Positions 1 to 6,787 of a stretch of DNA of 8,917 nt are shown piece after piece. The stretch lies in assembly GCA_003456095.1 (NCBI GenBank), contig DMPF01000094.1, positions 1 through 8,917 of the forward strand. The letters are read 5' to 3'. This DNA is from Bacillota bacterium. GTDB taxonomy: Bacteria > Bacillota > Dethiobacteria > DTU022 > UBA8154. The notes beneath the pieces are model-generated. The model did not search any database, was not told the origin of the DNA, and saw only the letters and a list, made by a program, of their open reading frames with translations. A program made the translations under genes and the position numbers. Position 1 is the first letter of the stretch, and the number at the start of each line of letters is the position of its first letter.

Positions 1-148
1 AGGAGATGGTCTCTGTAACGCGAAATGCCCAACGGGGGCTATACAGCTCAAACACTTTACCGATGAAGAACTGATGAGCCAGATTGATGCGGTAGTTGAA
101 TTGCCGCTGCACGGCCAGTGCGAGCGCCTTGCTGGTGCTGCGCTATAG
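1..148 (+). CDS. hdrA: HdrA/BamE-like flavoprotein, C-terminal fragment
   Basis: The gene enters from the left edge; the first whole codon is at 2 and a TAG stop lies at 146-148, leaving 48 residues. The fragment begins GDGLCNAKCPTGAI, the second half of a bacterial-type ferredoxin motif. It continues into KHFTDEELMSQIDA, which is the characteristic C-terminal end of heterodisulfide reductase subunit A (HdrA) proteins, just after their last [4Fe-4S] cluster. HdrA proteins bind FAD plus several [4Fe-4S] clusters and act in flavin-based electron bifurcation in the cytoplasm. The next gene encodes an MvhD-like protein, the usual physical partner of HdrA, which supports the call. In the visible half of the motif an Asp occupies the place where the second cluster cysteine would normally be (GDGLC rather than GCGLC). 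By gene order (E-F-G-H-I) this would be bamE of the first unit. The family call is fairly secure; the exact symbol is inferred from context. Confidence 0.75.
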   Translation, partial: GDGLCNAKCPTGAIQLKHFTDEELMSQIDAVVELPLHGQCERLAGAAL

Positions 149-180
149 CGCCAAATTAGATGCAGCGGTTCACGTATGAA

Positions 181-201
181 GCAAAGAAGCGGTTCTTTTG
201 C
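181..201 (+). other. Small imperfect stem-loop in the hdrA-bamF gap
   Basis: GCAAAGAA (181-188) can pair with TTCTTTTGC (193-201) around a GCGG tetraloop, with one bulged U. It sits in the 86-base gap between the HdrA-like stop and the bamF ribosome binding site. There is no T-tract directly after it, so it is not a convincing terminator. It could be a processing or stability element, or chance. Confidence 0.25.
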
Positions 202-220
202 TCCATGGATAATAGACAAA

Positions 221-227
221 GGAGGTG
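221..227 (+). promoter_or_regulatory. Shine-Dalgarno site fixing the bamF start at GTG 235
   Basis: GGAGGTG lies 7 bases before GTG 235, a near-ideal ribosome binding site. It decides the start of bamF. The only initiation codon in this frame after the in-frame UGA that would give a long ORF is the GTG at 319, which has no such site and lies inside a conserved protein motif. The strong site upstream of the UGA is independent evidence that ribosomes read through that UGA. Confidence 0.85.
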
Positions 228-234
228 GAAGGCA

Positions 235-1002
235 GTGAGTGCAGAACTTAAATTCAGACCGGGGGTACTGGGTTTTGTCTGCCAGTGGTGAGGCTACGGA
301 GCTGCGGACTTAGCTGGCGTGTCCAGACTACAATATGCGACGGAAATTAGGCTGCTGCGTGTCATGTGTACCGGCAGAGTGGACCTGGCACATATACTCC
401 GGGCTTTTACGAAGGGTATGGACGGGGTGTTTATCGGAGCTTGTCGTTTAAATGAATGTAACTATCTTACCCAAGGCAATTACCATATATTAAACAAGGT
501 TTTTCTTTTCAAAAAAATCATGGCAACCCTGGGACTTAACCCCGAAAGATTAAGGTTGGAATTTATGTCTTCCGGCGAAGGGAACCTGTTTGCCGCAGTT
601 GTCGATGATTTTGTCGGGCAAGTGCGGGGGTTTGGACCACTGGGTAATGGCGAGGGACTGGACGAAAGAAGCCTGGCGTTAAAACTTAGAGCAATCGCCA
701 GACTAATTCCCTATATCAGGCTGGTGGAAAGCGAGCAGCTGCGGGTGAAATTTGCCACCCCGGAGGAATATGGGCAATTCTATTCCGGCGAAGCCTTCGG
801 CAGATTATTTGAAGGGCTTATTGCCGAAAAACTGGCCGTAAGCCAGATCGTGCTGCTTCTTGAAGAAAGCCCCCTTGCAACGGGGGATCTCTCCAAATTT
901 TTAGGCCTGACTCCGTCTGAAATATCGAGGCATCTTCACAGTGCGGCAAAGCAGGGGTTGGTCCGGTACGAGGAAAACCGGAACCTTTTTGCCCTGGCGT
1001 AG
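235..1002 (+). CDS. bamF: MvhD-like selenoprotein with C-terminal winged-helix domain (BamF)
   Basis: A 255-residue protein when the in-frame UGA at 289-291 is read as selenocysteine. Residues about 8-130 match MvhD/FrhD-type '[2Fe-2S] hydrogenase iron-sulfur' subunits: GFVCQWU (C16, U19), GAADLAGVSRLQY, VMCTGRVD (C45), and C70/C75 in a GACRLNECNY stretch. In methanogens MvhD links a hydrogenase or dehydrogenase to HdrA. In class II benzoyl-CoA reductase the BamF subunit is MvhD-like and, as I recall, contains selenium. The usual family length is about 130-150 residues. Here a helical linker (about 130-198) is followed by a helix-turn-helix-like segment (about 203-250: SKFLGLTPSEISRHLHSAAK, then GLVRYEE), resembling an ArsR/MarR winged helix. 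GTG 235 is chosen for its strong ribosome binding site. The gene lies 86 bases after hdrA and 96 before bamG, probably in the same transcript. The MvhD call is strong; the role of the extra domain is unknown, and it may serve protein contact rather than DNA binding. Confidence 0.88.
289..330 (+). promoter_or_regulatory. Selenocysteine UGA codon (289-291) with candidate bacterial SECIS hairpin (311-330)
   Basis: The TGA at 289-291 is in frame with GTG 235 and replaces the second cysteine of the conserved CxWC motif. Downstream, bases 311-313 pair with 328-330 and 314-317 pair with 323-326: seven Watson-Crick pairs with A327 bulged and a CGUGU loop. The loop G at position 2 (G319) has 27 bases between it and the UGA, inside the roughly 16-37 base window described for bacterial SECIS elements recognised by SelB. 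The small loop, the G in its first two positions and the bulged stem all match the known pattern. Protein-motif continuity and RNA structure support each other. The fold was made by hand. Confidence 0.8.
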
Positions 1003-1098
1003 CGCAGGCTTCCAGCCGGCAAAGATAACATCTCAGGCTGCAAACGGGGTGCAGGGTTGCCTTTGATATGTAAAATAAAGGAGCAGAGGGCAGAAGCC

Positions 1099-1551
1099 AT
1101 GGACAATGGGAGAATCGAACAGATTATCGACAAGCACGAGGGCGCGGCCAGTTCGCTCATCCAGATTTTATTGGAGATCCAGAGTGAAAATCACTGGCTG
1201 CCCAAGGAAGCTTTAACAAGGGTCAGTGAGCGGTTAGGTGTCCCTTTAACACGGGTACTGCATATAGCCACATTTTATAAAGCCTTCAGTTTAGTGCCAA
1301 AAGGACGTCATGCCGTCCATATTTGCACGGGCACTGCCTGTCATGTGCGTGGTGCCCAGCGTATTCTGGATGCAGTGCAGGATACGGCCGGCATAAAGCC
1401 TGGCGAAACGGACCTTGATATGCGGTTTAGCCTGGAGACCGTTAACTGCCTCGGCTGCTGTGCATTGGGTCCGGTAATGGAGATTAACGGTAAGACTTAC
1501 GGCAAGATATCACCGGCCGAAACGGCAGCTGTGCTGCAAAAATATGAGTGA
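1099..1551 (+). CDS. bamG: NuoE-like [2Fe-2S] subunit (BamG)
   Basis: A 150-residue protein of normal NuoE length (24-kDa subunit of complex I and of soluble NAD-dependent dehydrogenases). An N-terminal helical part (residues about 5-60, including the LGVPLTRVLHIATFYKAF signature) precedes a thioredoxin-like fold. The four [2Fe-2S] ligands are C76 and C81 (CTGTAC) and C117 and C121 (CLGCC). It is expected to pair with the NuoF-like BamH and help move electrons between NAD(H) and/or ferredoxin and the HdrA/MvhD core; it is cytoplasmic with no signal peptide. ATG 1099 is preferred because AGAGGG lies 8 bases before it and family alignment begins soon after. A longer in-frame TTG start at 1057 would add 14 residues that do not look like NuoE. 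Its stop (1549-1551) falls 11 bases before the bamH ATG, consistent with coupled translation. Confidence 0.9.
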   Translation: MDNGRIEQIIDKHEGAASSLIQILLEIQSENHWLPKEALTRVSERLGVPLTRVLHIATFYKAFSLVPKGRHAVHICTGTACHVRGAQRILDAVQDTAGIKPGETDLDMRFSLETVNCLGCCALGPVMEINGKTYGKISPAETAAVLQKYE

Positions 1552-1562
1552 GAGGGAAAATT

Positions 1563-3494
1563 ATGCCACGGATAAAATCGCCTGAGGAGCTTGAGAAAGT
1601 CAGGCAGGAGGTACTGTCCCGGAGTGATCCGATCAAGCCTTGTATCTCCATATGTGCCGGCACCGGTTGCCTTGCTTTTGGCGCAGCTGAAGTAATCGCC
1701 GCTTTCAAAGCAGAACTTGAAGAACAGGGTCTGGAGGCTGAAGTGGATACCAAGGGGACGGGATGCCCGGGATTTTGTGAGAGGGGCCCCCTTCTGGTTA
1801 TCTACCCTGAAGAAATTTGCTATCTCCAGGTAAAACCTGAAGACGTTCCCGAGATTGTTTCGCAGACGATCAAAGATAAAAAAGTAATCGAGCGGCTCCT
1901 CTATGTTGAGCCTGCTACCGGCAAAACAGCGCTCCGGGAATCGGATATTCCCTTCTACAAGCATCAGGAACGGCTGATCATCTGTGATAATATCAGGATT
2001 GATTCCAAAAGCATCGACGATTATCTGGTAATCGGTGGTTATACCGCATTGGCCAAAGTTCTTTTCCAGTTGACGCCCGAGCTGGTTTTGGAAGAGATCA
2101 AAAAAGCCAACCTCAGGGGAAGGGGTGGCGGCGGTTTCCCCGCAGGGAAAAAATGGGAAGGATCCCGCAATGCACCAGACCCAATAAAATATGTGGTTGT
2201 GAACGCCGACGAGGGTGACCCGGGTGCGTTTATGGATCGGGCGCTACTCGAAGGAAACCCCCATTCAATCCTCGAGGGGTTGATTATCGGGGCATACACC
2301 ATCGGTTCCCATGAAGGATATATTTACGTGCGGCAGGAATACCCTCTGGCGGTGAAAAATATAAATTTGGCGATCAGGCAAGCCGAAGCATACGGTTTTC
2401 TTGGGGACAACATCCTTGGCTCAGGCTTTGACTTCAGCGTTAAAGTACACCAGGGGGCTGGCGCTTTTGTCTGCGGTGAATCGACGGCGCTAATGACGGC
2501 ACTGGAAGGCAGAGCAGGTGAACCCAGACCCAAATATATCCGCTCTAACATCAAGGGGCTTTGGGAAAAGCCTACTGTCTTGAACAACGTGGAGACCTGG
2601 GCCAATGTACCGCTGATTATCAATAATGGCGCGGACTGGTTCAGGCAATTTGGCACGGAAGGAAGCAAAGGTACCAAAGTTTTCTCCTTGGTCGGCAAGA
2701 TAGCCAATACGGGCCTTGTGGAGATAGCTATGGGAATGAGCTTGCGGGATATTATCTACAAGATCGGCGGCGGCATCCCCGGAGAGAAGAAGTTCAAGGC
2801 GGTACAGACCGGGGGGCCGTCCGGCGGCTGTCTGCCTGAAGGATTGTTGGATTTGCAGGTTGGCTTTGACGAACTGAGCAAGGCCGGCTCCATGATGGGG
2901 TCTGGCGGGATGATTGTTATGGATGAAGATACCTGCATGGTTGATGTGGCCAGGTACTTTCTTGACTTTCTCACTGATGAATCGTGCGGCAAATGTGTCC
3001 CCTGCCGTGAAGGTGTCAGGCAGATGCTGAAGATCCTTACAAATATTACGCAGGGAAAAGGAAAAGAGGACGATATCGCCCTTTTAGAGGAGTTAGCCGA
3101 ATTAGCCAAAGCGGCTGCCCTGTGTGCTTTGGGGCAGACTGCTCCCAATCCGTTTCTCAGCACGCTGCAATACTTCAGGGAAGAGTACGAAGCACACATC
3201 AAGGAAAAGAGATGCCCGGCGCTTTTCTGCAAGGAGCTGATTGCGTTTTACATTGTTCCGGCGAAATGCAATGCCTGCATGACTTGCCTGAAGAAGTGCC
3301 CTTCCGAAGCGATATCAGGCGGCAAGAACAAGATCCATATGATTGACCAGGAGAGATGCACGAAGTGCAGGACCTGCTTTGAAGTTTGCCCCTCCCGGTT
3401 CCGCGCCGTAAAGATTATTTCCGGCGAGCCTGTCCCGCCTCCTATTCCGGAAGAGGCAAGAGCGATCGCCAGAGGGAGTAAGAAAAATGAGTAA
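1563..3494 (+). CDS. bamH: NuoF-like NAD(H)/FMN iron-sulfur subunit (BamH)
   Basis: A 643-residue protein with the layout of soluble NuoF relatives (HydB/HndC/BamH). Domains in order: an N-terminal thioredoxin-like [2Fe-2S] domain (C31, C36, C68, C72); the flavin and NAD(H) fold with RGRGGGGFPAGKKW (about 185-198) and NADEGDPGAFMDRALLEGNP (about 214-233); an SLBB-like segment (about 370-430); an N3-type [4Fe-4S] site (C475, C478, C481, plus C521 in LCALGQ); and a C-terminal two-cluster ferredoxin (C569, C572, C575, C579; C599, C602, C605, C609). It probably binds FMN and NAD(H) and is the entry or exit point for pyridine-nucleotide or ferredoxin electrons in the reductase complex. ATG 1563 is chosen over GTG 1548 because GAGAGGG (about 1550-1556) is well spaced for it. 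It overlaps bamI by 8 bases. All recognisable ligands are present, so it looks functional. Confidence 0.92.
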   Translation: MPRIKSPEELEKVRQEVLSRSDPIKPCISICAGTGCLAFGAAEVIAAFKAELEEQGLEAEVDTKGTGCPGFCERGPLLVIYPEEICYLQVKPEDVPEIVSQTIKDKKVIERLLYVEPATGKTALRESDIPFYKHQERLIICDNIRIDSKSIDDYLVIGGYTALAKVLFQLTPELVLEEIKKANLRGRGGGGFPAGKKWEGSRNAPDPIKYVVVNADEGDPGAFMDRALLEGNPHSILEGLIIGAYTIGSHEGYIYVRQEYPLAVKNINLAIRQAEAYGFLGDNILGSGFDFSVKVHQGAGAFVCGESTALMTALEGRAGEPRPKYIRSNIKGLWEKPTVLNNVETWANVPLIINNGADWFRQFGTEGSKGTKVFSLVGKIANTGLVEIAMGMSLRDIIYKIGGGIPGEKKFKAVQTGGPSGGCLPEGLLDLQVGFDELSKAGSMMGSGGMIVMDEDTCMVDVARYFLDFLTDESCGKCVPCREGVRQMLKILTNITQGKGKEDDIALLEELAELAKAAALCALGQTAPNPFLSTLQYFREEYEAHIKEKRCPALFCKELIAFYIVPAKCNACMTCLKKCPSEAISGGKNKIHMIDQERCTKCRTCFEVCPSRFRAVKIISGEPVPPPIPEEARAIARGSKKNE

Positions 3495-4104
3495 AGTTCT
3501 CTTAAAAATTGATGGCAGAGCAGTTGAAGCAAAGGAAGGCATGACCATATTAGAAGCTGCACAAAGTGCAGGGATCACAATCCCCACCCTTTGCCACCAC
3601 GAAAAATTGGACCCTTATGGTGCTTGCCGTATTTGCACAGTAGAGGTGGAGATAAACGGCCGGACAAGATATGCGGTCTCCTGCGTCTACCCGGTGGAGA
3701 AAAATCTGCTGGTAAGAACCAGATCTGCGAAGGTGGACAGAATCCGCAAAATGATCCTGCAGCTTTTGCTTTGCCACGCACCTGATTCCGAACAACTGCT
3801 GGATTTGGCCAAAGAGTACGGCGCAGACAGAGACCGGTTTGAACAAGAGACCTCATTTTGCATTCATTGCGGCCTGTGTGTAAGATACTGTGCCGAAGTG
3901 AAGCAGAAGAATGCTGTGGGCTTTATTAATAGGGGGACAAAACGGGAGATCAGTTTTGTTCCGGAACTAGCCGTTTTAGAGTGCTGGCGCTGCAAGGAAT
4001 GTTTCCCCCTTTGTCCCACGTCAGCCCTGCAGGCGGCTTACGTTTTCATCGAGTCGCTGAAACAGGGGGACGATTCCCCCGCCTTGCTTTCTTATAATAA
4101 ATAA
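3487..4104 (+). CDS. bamI: Short NuoG-like iron-sulfur subunit (BamI)
   Basis: A 205-residue protein corresponding to the N-terminal iron-sulfur region of NuoG / Fe-hydrogenase, without any catalytic domain. A plant-type [2Fe-2S] domain carries C36, C47, C50 and C66 (CHHEKLDPYGACRIC, then SCVYPV). A two-cluster ferredoxin region carries C125, C128, C131, C135 and C166, C169, C172, C176. The usual NuoG His/Cys cluster motif between them is reduced to a short helix with LLLCHAPDS (C96). It is likely an electron-wiring subunit that docks to BamG/BamH in the cytoplasm. ATG 3487 overlaps the bamH stop by 8 bases, with a GAGGGAG-type ribosome binding site inside the bamH end, indicating coupled translation. 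It is the last gene before the regulatory gap and so probably closes the first transcription unit. C-terminal residues 186-205 carry no recognised motif. Confidence 0.9.
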   Translation: MSKVLLKIDGRAVEAKEGMTILEAAQSAGITIPTLCHHEKLDPYGACRICTVEVEINGRTRYAVSCVYPVEKNLLVRTRSAKVDRIRKMILQLLLCHAPDSEQLLDLAKEYGADRDRFEQETSFCIHCGLCVRYCAEVKQKNAVGFINRGTKREISFVPELAVLECWRCKECFPLCPTSALQAAYVFIESLKQGDDSPALLSYNK

Positions 4105-4110
4105 ATAAGA

Positions 4111-4126
4111 GCCGGTTGACGCCGGC
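4111..4126 (+). other. GC-rich stem-loop after bamI, weak terminator candidate
   Basis: GCCGG (4111-4115) pairs perfectly with CCGGC (4122-4126) around a 6-base loop, 6 bases after the bamI stop. The following bases (ACATAATATTTG) are AT-rich but contain no run of T, so intrinsic termination would be inefficient. It may allow partial readthrough into the bamB unit, stabilise the 3' end of the bamGHI message, or serve as an operator. Confidence 0.4.
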
Positions 4127-4134
4127 ACATAATA

Positions 4135-4170
4135 TTTGCGCGCGCAAACGCAAAAAGGGCGGTTTGCGCG
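4135..4170. promoter_or_regulatory. Palindrome and inverted-repeat cluster abutting the bamB promoter, probable operator
   Basis: TTTGCGCGCGCAAA (4135-4148) is a perfect 14-bp palindrome. Its half-site recurs as TTTGCGCG at 4163-4170, ending at the base before the -35 box. As a result CGCGCAAAC (4141-4149) and GTTTGCGCG (4162-4170) also form a perfect 9-bp inverted repeat around a 12-base AT/G-containing spacer. Three half-sites in 36 bases directly upstream of a promoter suggest binding of a dimeric regulator, either an activator bound at the -35 edge or a repressor. The 9-bp inverted repeat could instead form an RNA or DNA hairpin. The regulator is not in this window. Confidence 0.6.
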
Positions 4171-4200
4171 TTGACAATATTTGGATTGGCGTATTATAAT
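4171..4200 (+). promoter_or_regulatory. Consensus sigma-70/SigA promoter for the bamB unit
   Basis: TTGACA (4171-4176) and TATAAT (4195-4200) both match the housekeeping consensus exactly, with an 18-base spacer. An overlapping TATTAT at 4192-4197 would give only 15. The predicted transcript starts near 4207, leaving a leader of about 45 bases with no obvious riboswitch fold. It lies 53 bases before the bamB ATG, so bamB, bamC and the HdrA-like gene can be expressed separately from bamF-I. Confidence 0.85.
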
Positions 4201-4238
4201 AAAAACAAACGATTGGTTGAGGGCTTAATCTGAACCGA

Positions 4239-4247
4239 AGAGGTGAT
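4239..4247 (+). promoter_or_regulatory. bamB ribosome binding site
   Basis: AGAGGTGAT (4239-4247) matches the anti-Shine-Dalgarno well and ends 5 bases before ATG 4253. This fixes the bamB start, and the protein begins with the family-typical MRYAETGY. Confidence 0.85.
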
Positions 4248-4252
4248 GCAAA

Positions 4253-6241
4253 ATGAGATACGCAGAGACCGGGTACACGCTGGAGGTCGATTTGTCCCGG
4301 GGAAATATTGAACGGGTGGAGACTGATCCAAAACTGGTGGAGCTCCATCTGGGAGGGCAGGGTATCGCTGCAAAGATTCTATGGGACAGGGTCCCTGCCG
4401 ACGTCGAGCCCTTTTCTCCGGAAAACCTGCTGATATTTAGCGCCGGCCTGTTGCACGGCACGCCTGTACCCGGTGCCAATCGCACCGCGGTGAACACCTT
4501 TTCTCCACAGACAAATTTGCTGGCTCATTCCCTGATGGGAGGATTTTTCGGGCCGGAACTGAAATATGCCGGCTATGATCGGATTGTGATCAGCGGCAAG
4601 GCTCCTGATCTGGTATATTTGTGGATATATAACGATAAAGTGGAGATTCGCGACGCCACTCATCTGCGGGGCAAGGGCGTGCATGAAACTACGCGGCTGA
4701 TCAGGGAGGAATTAAGGGAACCTGACGCCCAAGTGGCCGCCATTGGCCTGGCCGGCGAAAACAGGGTCTATACGGCAAGTATCGAACACGGTTTTGCCAG
4801 TGCGGCGCGCGGGCCGGGACCGGTGATGGGAGACAAAAGATTAAAAGCCATCGCGGTACGGGGCACCAAAGAGATCCATGTGGCCAAGCCGGCTGAACTC
4901 TTTGAAGTGTGTATCCAGCTAAGGGACAAAATTGGCGAAAGTAAAGATGTGGGAGATTGGATGGCGGTGGATGAGGACGACAGTTTTCACCACAATAATT
5001 TTGCTTGGGGCAATGCCCGCACACGGATAAAGGATTATTGGAGCGAAGAGCTGCAGGAACGCTGGACGCGCTGGAAGTATGACAATATGGACCGGCAAAA
5101 AGGCTGCTATAACTGTTCGAAGCGATGTATCAATGTAATTAATTATAAAGGGCGGAGATTCGGTTATAAATGCTACGGTAAAGACACCTACCATATGGCT
5201 GCTTTCAAAGAGCTGGACTTTACTTATGAAATACTGCCATTTGCCATGGATTACGGCGTCGATTCGTACTCAACACCGCAGATTATTGCCTTCGCCATTG
5301 AACTTTACAATGCCGGCATCTTAACGGACAATGAGCTGCCAGATTTTCCCTCAGACTCGGGCGAAAGAACTTTTTACCTCCTGGAAAAAATCGTGCATCG
5401 GGAAGGGATCGGCGACACCCTGGCCAATGGTGTTTACTGGGCGGCCCTGCAGATCGGCAAAGGTGCGGAAGCATATGACCATAATACCACCAAAAAGTTT
5501 GAGCAGCTGCCAATCAAGCTGGGCAAGCTCAACCCCCCCTATTTTCTCATGATCGCCACCGCTGAAAAGATGGCCATCACCCAGATTGAAGGATCTTTTC
5601 CCCAGGATCCCATTGCCGATCTGGAGGCCAGAGAAGCGTTTATTGAAAAATGGCGCGTTGTAGTGCCGGATGAAAAGTTTTTGCACTGGTTCCGGGAATG
5701 GGAAAAGCGCAACGAAATATCCAATGAGGCTTCCTGTGCCATTACCGATTGGAATGAAGCCATGCATTTTCTTGATGACTCCACAGGGCTTTGTGGTTTT
5801 CTCTCATCATTCAGGGGGCAGTTTGGCGGAGGCGTTGTCTACCATATAAACAATCTGCCCAACATTATCTCACTTGCCGCCGGCATTGAGTTTGATAAAG
5901 ACAAGTTGTGGAAAGTGTTTCAGCGAAATCGCAACCTTGTGAGAGCCCTTAATGTAAGAAGGGGGATGCGCAGGGTTGATGAGAAGCCTCCGGAGGACCA
6001 TTGGGCAGTACGGGATCATGAGTTTGAACAAAAACTGCTTGATGATTATTACGAGTTTAAGGGTTGGACCAAAGACGGAATTCCCACAAAGGAAACATTG
6101 GATCAACTGGACCTGGGGTATGTAAGCGAAGACTTTATCAGGCGGGGAATCCTGACAGGCGATGAAGGTGCTCCTCACAAGGGAAGCGTGACGGATAAAG
6201 GTGAATTTGAAACGGCAGGGGGCGCTGAAAGTGAAAGGTGA
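4253..6241 (+). CDS. bamB: Tungsten-dependent benzoyl-CoA reductase catalytic subunit or paralogue (BamB)
   Basis: A 662-residue member of the aldehyde:ferredoxin oxidoreductase family, close in length and opening sequence to BamB of Geobacter metallireducens. BamB holds a bis-tungstopterin and reduces benzoyl-CoA to a cyclohexadienoyl-CoA with electrons from BamC. Visible features: pterin-binding segments GANR (74-77) and GGFFGPELKYAGYD (96-109); [4Fe-4S] ligands C285, C288, C292 (CYNCSKRC) and C514, matching the family's CX2CX3C plus distal Cys; C307 (KCYGKDTY), which aligns with the Cys that ligates tungsten in BamB; H246 in FHHNNFAWGN, aligned with the active-site His recalled for Geobacter; and a family C-terminal block (about 565-635). 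The normal RGGxGAVMG loop is RGPGPVMG (186-193), one residue shorter, which is unusual. A hydrophilic tail of about 25 residues overlaps the bamC start. The family call is very strong; the actual substrate (benzoyl-CoA or another cyclic acyl-CoA) is not determined by the sequence. Confidence 0.88.
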   Translation: MRYAETGYTLEVDLSRGNIERVETDPKLVELHLGGQGIAAKILWDRVPADVEPFSPENLLIFSAGLLHGTPVPGANRTAVNTFSPQTNLLAHSLMGGFFGPELKYAGYDRIVISGKAPDLVYLWIYNDKVEIRDATHLRGKGVHETTRLIREELREPDAQVAAIGLAGENRVYTASIEHGFASAARGPGPVMGDKRLKAIAVRGTKEIHVAKPAELFEVCIQLRDKIGESKDVGDWMAVDEDDSFHHNNFAWGNARTRIKDYWSEELQERWTRWKYDNMDRQKGCYNCSKRCINVINYKGRRFGYKCYGKDTYHMAAFKELDFTYEILPFAMDYGVDSYSTPQIIAFAIELYNAGILTDNELPDFPSDSGERTFYLLEKIVHREGIGDTLANGVYWAALQIGKGAEAYDHNTTKKFEQLPIKLGKLNPPYFLMIATAEKMAITQIEGSFPQDPIADLEAREAFIEKWRVVVPDEKFLHWFREWEKRNEISNEASCAITDWNEAMHFLDDSTGLCGFLSSFRGQFGGGVVYHINNLPNIISLAAGIEFDKDKLWKVFQRNRNLVRALNVRRGMRRVDEKPPEDHWAVRDHEFEQKLLDDYYEFKGWTKDGIPTKETLDQLDLGYVSEDFIRRGILTGDEGAPHKGSVTDKGEFETAGGAESER

Positions 6242-6776
6242 GTCGGTTCGGAAAAAAGTAAGAAGGATTAACGTAAACCTTGACAAATGCAATGGCTGCC
6301 GAGCCTGCGAACTGGTCTGTTCAGCTTTTCATGCCAGGCCAAAGTACAGCAGTATCAACCCGGCCAGGTCGCGCATCCGTGTGGTCACGGACGAGATCAA
6401 TGATGAATATGTTCCCATCCGGGCCACCAATTATACCAAAGCAGCCTGTGACGGAAGGCGCGTATATACCGTTAACGACAAGAAATACAGCGAGTGCAGC
6501 TTTTGTGGCAGTATTTGCCCGGTCAGGAAATTATTTAAGGATCCCGATTCCAGGCTCCCTTTAAAATGCGATTTGTGTGAGGACGATCCGCCGCAGGCTG
6601 AACCTTTGTGCGTTAAGGCGTGTTCCCTTGGTGCCCTGACTTACGAAGAATTTGAAGACGAGGTGCCGGAAGAAGTGAAGCCGGATGAGGTGGAACTGGG
6701 ATTAAAAGCATTAGCAGACAAATATGGCGCGCAGAAGCTGGCCGATACCTTTGCCCGCATCTCACAAAAAGAGTGA
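6231..6776 (+). CDS. bamC: Ferredoxin-like electron-transfer subunit of BamBC (BamC)
   Basis: A 181-residue protein from GTG 6231 with exactly twelve cysteines in ferredoxin patterns, enough for three [4Fe-4S] clusters: C20, C23, C26, C30 ([11 protein letters not shown]); C73; C89, C92, C96 (CSFCGSICP); C113, C116 (CDLC); C127, C131 (CVKAC). This is the HycB/DmsB-like layout of BamC, which carries electrons to the Fe-S/tungsten site of BamB. No signal peptide is present, so it is cytoplasmic. The C-terminal acidic helical region (about 140-181) has no cluster motif. GTG 6231 is preferred because CAGGGGGCG precedes it by about 6 bases and it overlaps the bamB stop by 11 bases, a coupled arrangement. 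An upstream in-frame GTG at 6201 would add 10 residues without a good ribosome binding site. The start is less certain than the identity. Confidence 0.88.
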   Translation: MKGESVRKKVRRINVNLDKCNGCRACELVCSAFHARPKYSSINPARSRIRVVTDEINDEYVPIRATNYTKAACDGRRVYTVNDKKYSECSFCGSICPVRKLFKDPDSRLPLKCDLCEDDPPQAEPLCVKACSLGALTYEEFEDEVPEEVKPDEVELGLKALADKYGAQKLADTFARISQKE

Positions 6777-6787
6777 GGGATACGAAT

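Noticed and set aside
176..238. A 20-codon ATG ORF whose TGA overlaps the bamF GTG (GTGA)
   Set aside because: No Shine-Dalgarno site before the ATG, no recognisable peptide, and bamF already has its own strong ribosome binding site; probably chance.
319..1002. bamF starting at GTG 319
   Set aside because: It would begin inside the conserved LAGVSRLQY motif, inside the candidate SECIS loop, and without a ribosome binding site; the 235 start with Sec explains the sequence better.
1003..1098. Possible hairpin or promoter between bamF and bamG
   Set aside because: Only a short imperfect GCAA/TTGC pairing and no -35/-10 pair; the gap looks like ordinary intra-operon spacing with an AAAGGAG and an AGAGGG before bamG.
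1497..1964. Open reading frames on the minus strand across the window, such as this one
   Set aside because: They lie opposite strongly conserved plus-strand genes, lack ribosome binding sites and give no recognisable protein motifs.
4111..4126. A strong intrinsic terminator after bamI
   Set aside because: The stem is only 5 bp and no T-run follows; kept as a weak stem-loop only.
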